A stretch of 8,618 bases of DNA from CAYMUG01 sp964393575 (lineage in GTDB: Bacteria > Patescibacteriota > Minisyncoccia > Spechtbacterales > 2-12-FULL-38-22): contig CAYMUG010000027.1 in NCBI GenBank assembly GCA_964393575.1, positions 1 through 8,618 of the forward strand, in the 5' to 3' direction. Under the pieces are notes generated by a model that was not told the origin of the DNA, did not search any database, and saw only the letters and a program-made list of their open reading frames with translations. Made by a program: the position numbers and the translations under genes. This document shows, in pieces, positions 5,946 to 8,618 of the stretch. How positions within the stretch are numbered: position 1 is the stretch's first letter; each line of letters begins with the position of its first letter.

Positions 5946-7754
5946 ATGTGTGGTATTGCGGGACAATTCAAAAAGGAGGGGCGAGTCTTGGAAAGCTCGG
6001 GTCGAAATATGGCAAAAACTTTACGCCATCGGGGACCCGATGACAGCGGAATTTCCGTGTTGGAGAACGGGGTTTTAGCCCATCAACGCCTTAGTTTTTT
6101 TGATTTGTCTTCAGCGGGTCGCCAGCCGATGTGGGACAAAGAGGGAAGTGTGGCCGTGGTTTTAAACGGAGAAATATACAATTTTAAGGAAATACGCAAA
6201 GAACTTTCAGGCACCAACTTTGTTTCGGTAACGGATACAGAAACCATAATATATGCCTATAAAAAATGGGGCCTTGAGGAAACGCTCAAAAAGCTGAACG
6301 GCATGTTTAGCTTTGCCCTGTATGATAAAAAAAACAATAAACTGTATTGCGCGCGTGACAGGGTGGGTATAAAACCTCTTGTATATTATTGGAATAATAA
6401 TAATTTTATTTTTGCGTCGGAAATTAAAGCCATTTTAGAAGCGAATGGCGTGGAGCCGGAGATAAATGAAAAGGGCGTGCTTGATTTTTTTGTTTACAGA
6501 TATGTGGCAAACCCCCGTACAATATATAAAAATATCTATAAACTTGAACCGGGCCATTTCCTTGAATTGGACATTAATCGTTTTTCCCTAAACAAGTATC
6601 AATACTGGAGTTTGCCCGCCAACGGGAACGGAATCGGGAAAGAGGAGGATATAGTTGAGCAAGTTGACACGATTTTGAAAGATGCCGTAAGTTTGCGCAT
6701 GCGTTCGGATGTGGAGATAGGCACGTTTTTAAGCGGCGGTGTTGACTCGTCTTTAATTACTGCTTTCGCGAAAATACATAACCCAGATATTCATGCATTT
6801 ACTATTGATTTGCAGCCGAGCCAATACAGCGAAGCGGAATACGCCCGCGCGGCCGCGGAATATTTAGGAGTAAAGCTGCATACAAAAAAAGTGGGCAAAA
6901 AAGAGTTTCAGGAAAGTTTTGAGGGTATTATAAATATCCTGGACGAACCCTTTGCCGACAGCTCCACAGTGCCTACGTATATCTTGTCTCAATTCGCAAA
7001 AGAAAGCGGTGTTAAGGGTGTTTTATCCGGAGACGGCGGCGACGAGATTTTTTACGGATACAAATGGTACAGAACATTTAATCACTTGAAAAAAATTCCG
7101 GATCTGCACTATTTACCCGAATCATTTTTGGTATTTTTAAGTAAGTTTATAATGCCGAGTTTTATAAAATTTACGGCATACAAAAACTCATTTGAAAAAT
7201 ATCGCCGCATAATGCTTAATCGCTTTACTGTTCAGGAGGTAAACAATCTATTTAATTATAATTTTTCAGAAGATAACTCATATTTATACGAAGAAAAAAT
7301 GGACGCAGAAAGGTTAAACAGCGAAGATCTAAATCGTTTAGACTTCCATACATTTTTAGTTGATGATATTCTGCATAAGGTAGATATAAGCAGTATGGCT
7401 AATTCATTGGAAGTGCGAGTACCTATGTTAGATCACAGATTGATAGAATTAATGTTTTCTGTTGCTTTTGACTTGACATACAAAAACAACAAACTTAAGT
7501 ATATACTAAACAAGGTTGCAGAAAAGTATTTAGCGAGCGAAACAATTAGCAGGCCTAAAAAAGGTTTTAGCGCTCCGGTTATGAAATGGGTGGAAAAAAA
7601 TTATTATACAGAATTATTGAAAGGTAGTTTGGTTGGTGACGGTTTTGTTAATTCGGAAAATATAAGACACATTCTTGAAAACTCTCAGGATGAGGGCAAG
7701 GTTTGGCAAATATATATGTTCGAAATGTGGTATAGAAATTTTATAAAAAAGTAA
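5946..7754 (+). CDS. asnB: Asparagine synthase (glutamine-hydrolysing) family amidotransferase
   Basis: 602 residues, the full length of the AsnB family. The N-terminal glutaminase domain starts with the nucleophile Cys2 (MCGIAG) and carries HRGPDD (28-33), HQRLS (46-50) and NGEIYN (74-79). The ATP-pyrophosphatase domain has the PP-loop SGGVDSS (263-269) and SGDGGDE (361-367). All recognisable catalytic residues are present, so it should release ammonia from glutamine and pass it to an adenylated carboxylate. The sequence cannot distinguish true asparagine synthesis from amidation of a hexuronic-acid residue, as proposed for WbpS-type enzymes in O-antigen loci; the glycan context favours the latter (inference). 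The start is fixed by the need for Cys at position 2. It lies 3 nt after the GT4 stop. By hand count G+C falls from about 42% before position 7080 to about 31% after it. The symbol names the family, not a proven role. Confidence 0.93.
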   Translation: MCGIAGQFKKEGRVLESSGRNMAKTLRHRGPDDSGISVLENGVLAHQRLSFFDLSSAGRQPMWDKEGSVAVVLNGEIYNFKEIRKELSGTNFVSVTDTETIIYAYKKWGLEETLKKLNGMFSFALYDKKNNKLYCARDRVGIKPLVYYWNNNNFIFASEIKAILEANGVEPEINEKGVLDFFVYRYVANPRTIYKNIYKLEPGHFLELDINRFSLNKYQYWSLPANGNGIGKEEDIVEQVDTILKDAVSLRMRSDVEIGTFLSGGVDSSLITAFAKIHNPDIHAFTIDLQPSQYSEAEYARAAAEYLGVKLHTKKVGKKEFQESFEGIINILDEPFADSSTVPTYILSQFAKESGVKGVLSGDGGDEIFYGYKWYRTFNHLKKIPDLHYLPESFLVFLSKFIMPSFIKFTAYKNSFEKYRRIMLNRFTVQEVNNLFNYNFSEDNSYLYEEKMDAERLNSEDLNRLDFHTFLVDDILHKVDISSMANSLEVRVPMLDHRLIELMFSVAFDLTYKNNKLKYILNKVAEKYLASETISRPKKGFSAPVMKWVEKNYYTELLKGSLVGDGFVNSENIRHILENSQDEGKVWQIYMFEMWYRNFIKK

Positions 7755-7760
7755 TCTAAA

Positions 7761-8417
7761 ATGTCCCATCAAACTAAAGTTTGGCACAAGAAGTTAGGAG
7801 AAGAAAGTGCTGAAAAAATAAAACAATATATAAATTATGAAGAGTTGGAATCTAAAAGCGACTTAAAAATTTTAGATTTCGGATTTGGTAATGGGCGATA
7901 TATGTATCTTTTTAGGGAGATGTTTCCCTCGGCTGAAATACATGGAACAGAAGTGGACCAAGAGGAGGTTAAAAACATCAAAGCAGATTTTCCATTGGCG
8001 CGTACACTCTCTCCATATAAAGCTGTCTTACCGTATAAAGACAATTATTTTGGATTTATATTTTCCTCTAATGTTATAGAACATATTCCGCATAATTTAT
8101 ATTTGGAATATATTAAGGAAATACATAGGGTTTTGGCTCCCGGAGGACAGTTTATGTTTGCAACACCCAATTATCCGTGGAAACGTCTGCAGGATATTAA
8201 AAAAGCGCTTAAATGGATTAAGCACCGCAATAAAGATAAGTTTGTTTACTATTTATTTGACGATCCTACGCATGTGAATAAATTAAACTATAAGAAGCTC
8301 AGGAACGATATGGATATGTTTAAAAATGTAAAACTTTATCCGACTCAAAGTTTCTTATATAGGCTTACGGGGAAGGAAAAGTTTTCTGATAAAATTATAG
8401 GGGTTGCCATTAAGTAA
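7761..8417 (+). CDS. Class I SAM-dependent methyltransferase
   Basis: 218 residues with a Methyltransf_11/23-type Rossmann core. Motif I is LDFGFGNG (38-45). The acidic residue after strand 2 is Asp66 (GTEVD), VIEHI (105-109) matches the motif seen in many small-molecule and glycan methyltransferases, and RVLAPGG (123-129) precedes strand 5. The approximately 35-residue N-terminal extension before motif I is charged and not membrane-spanning. It starts 6 nt after the amidotransferase gene with no Shine-Dalgarno but A at -1 to -3. As the last gene of the run it could O-methylate a sugar or a glycan end; such enzymes can also act on unrelated small molecules. Its final 63 nt overlap the convergent membrane-protein gene on the other strand. 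Fold assignment is secure, substrate unknown. Confidence 0.88.
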   Translation: MSHQTKVWHKKLGEESAEKIKQYINYEELESKSDLKILDFGFGNGRYMYLFREMFPSAEIHGTEVDQEEVKNIKADFPLARTLSPYKAVLPYKDNYFGFIFSSNVIEHIPHNLYLEYIKEIHRVLAPGGQFMFATPNYPWKRLQDIKKALKWIKHRNKDKFVYYLFDDPTHVNKLNYKKLRNDMDMFKNVKLYPTQSFLYRLTGKEKFSDKIIGVAIK

Positions 8418-8618
8418 ATACTTTTTTAACTCAGGCATTTTGTCCCAAGGAATAAAGAGCGCAAAAAGAATATATTGATCAAAAAAGAATATATTCATAC
8501 TCAACAATATCATCGTATGCATCCCTAAAAGCCCTATTATAAAAAGAGGGAATATTTTTTTAAGCTTCAAAAGTATTATAAAAATCATACCCACTTCTAA
8601 AACAATTGTTAATATTGC
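8355..8618 (-). CDS. Partial integral membrane protein, C-terminal end (possibly HTTM / gamma-carboxylase-like)
   Basis: A reading frame enters from the right edge without any stop and ends with TAA at 8357-8355, giving 87 residues of the C-terminus. It is strongly hydrophobic, with two probable membrane helices around EVGMIFIILLKLKK and FPLFIIGLLGMHTMILLSMN, then FFFDQYILFALFIPW and a charged tail. The order (membrane helix, a helix with an internal His, then FF...ILFALFIPW) reminds me of the end of HTTM (vitamin K-dependent gamma-carboxylase-like) membrane domains, but this is from memory and only moderately sure. The gene converges on the glycan operon and overlaps the methyltransferase by 63 nt. 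No gene is visible on the + strand after 8417, which supports coding on this strand. It is cut by the window edge, so full length and start are unknown. Confidence 0.55.
   Translation of the reverse strand, partial: AILTIVLEVGMIFIILLKLKKIFPLFIIGLLGMHTMILLSMNIFFFDQYILFALFIPWDKMPELKKYLLNGNPYNFIRKLFLPRKPI

Noticed and set aside
8418..8450. T run at 8422-8427 as an intrinsic terminator of the operon
   Set aside because: No adequate GC-rich stem precedes it, and the stretch lies within the predicted - strand gene.
8463..8495. Direct repeat AAAAAGAATATATT at 8463-8476 and 8482-8495
   Set aside because: It lies in AT-rich coding sequence for a Phe/Ile-rich membrane segment, its 19-nt period is out of frame, and there are only two copies; likely chance.
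1..8618. CRISPR array, tRNA, rRNA, insertion sequence, toxin-antitoxin or phage elements
   Set aside because: I saw no repeat-spacer pattern, transposase motif, terminal inverted repeats, tRNA-like cloverleaf or phage-type genes on either strand.

Overview
The window looks like one end of a bacterial surface-glycan (capsule, O-antigen or exopolysaccharide) assembly locus. Eight genes on the + strand (128-8417) lie almost head to tail: seven junctions, six of them 1-8 nt wide and one of 70 nt. They encode two tandem paralogous sulfotransferases, a GT-D-fold glycosyltransferase, a GT-B glycosyltransferase, an NAD-dependent sugar-nucleotide epimerase/dehydratase, a GT4-type glycosyltransferase, an AsnB-type glutamine amidotransferase and a class I SAM methyltransferase. 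At the right edge a partial membrane-protein gene runs on the - strand toward them and overlaps the end of the methyltransferase gene by 63 nt.

Layout: 1-127 is a non-coding leader with an imperfect hairpin and a 10-bp direct repeat. 128-4651 holds five tightly packed genes (sulfotransferase, sulfotransferase, GT-D, GT-B, epimerase). 4652-4721 is the only sizeable gap and contains a perfect 11-bp hairpin. 4722-8417 holds three more packed genes (GT4, asparagine-synthase-like amidotransferase, methyltransferase). 8355-8618 is the antisense membrane-protein tail.

How the genes may work together (inference): the epimerase/dehydratase supplies a nucleotide sugar and the three glycosyltransferases build an oligosaccharide on a lipid or protein carrier. 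The amidotransferase could amidate a uronic-acid residue, the methyltransferase could cap or decorate, and the two sulfotransferases could add sulfate from PAPS. No flippase, polymerase, initiating glycosyl-phosphate transferase, or PAPS synthesis genes are visible, so the locus must continue elsewhere or depend on genes outside the window.

Organism: a bacterium using UGA as stop (the epimerase gene ends in TGA), with G+C from the low 30s to the mid 40s percent by hand count. It has very few Shine-Dalgarno sequences, and every favoured start has an A at -3. That start style is known from Bacteroidota and several uncultured candidate phyla. The sequence alone does not allow a firmer assignment. 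I see known families in a plausible new combination, not a clearly undescribed molecular system.
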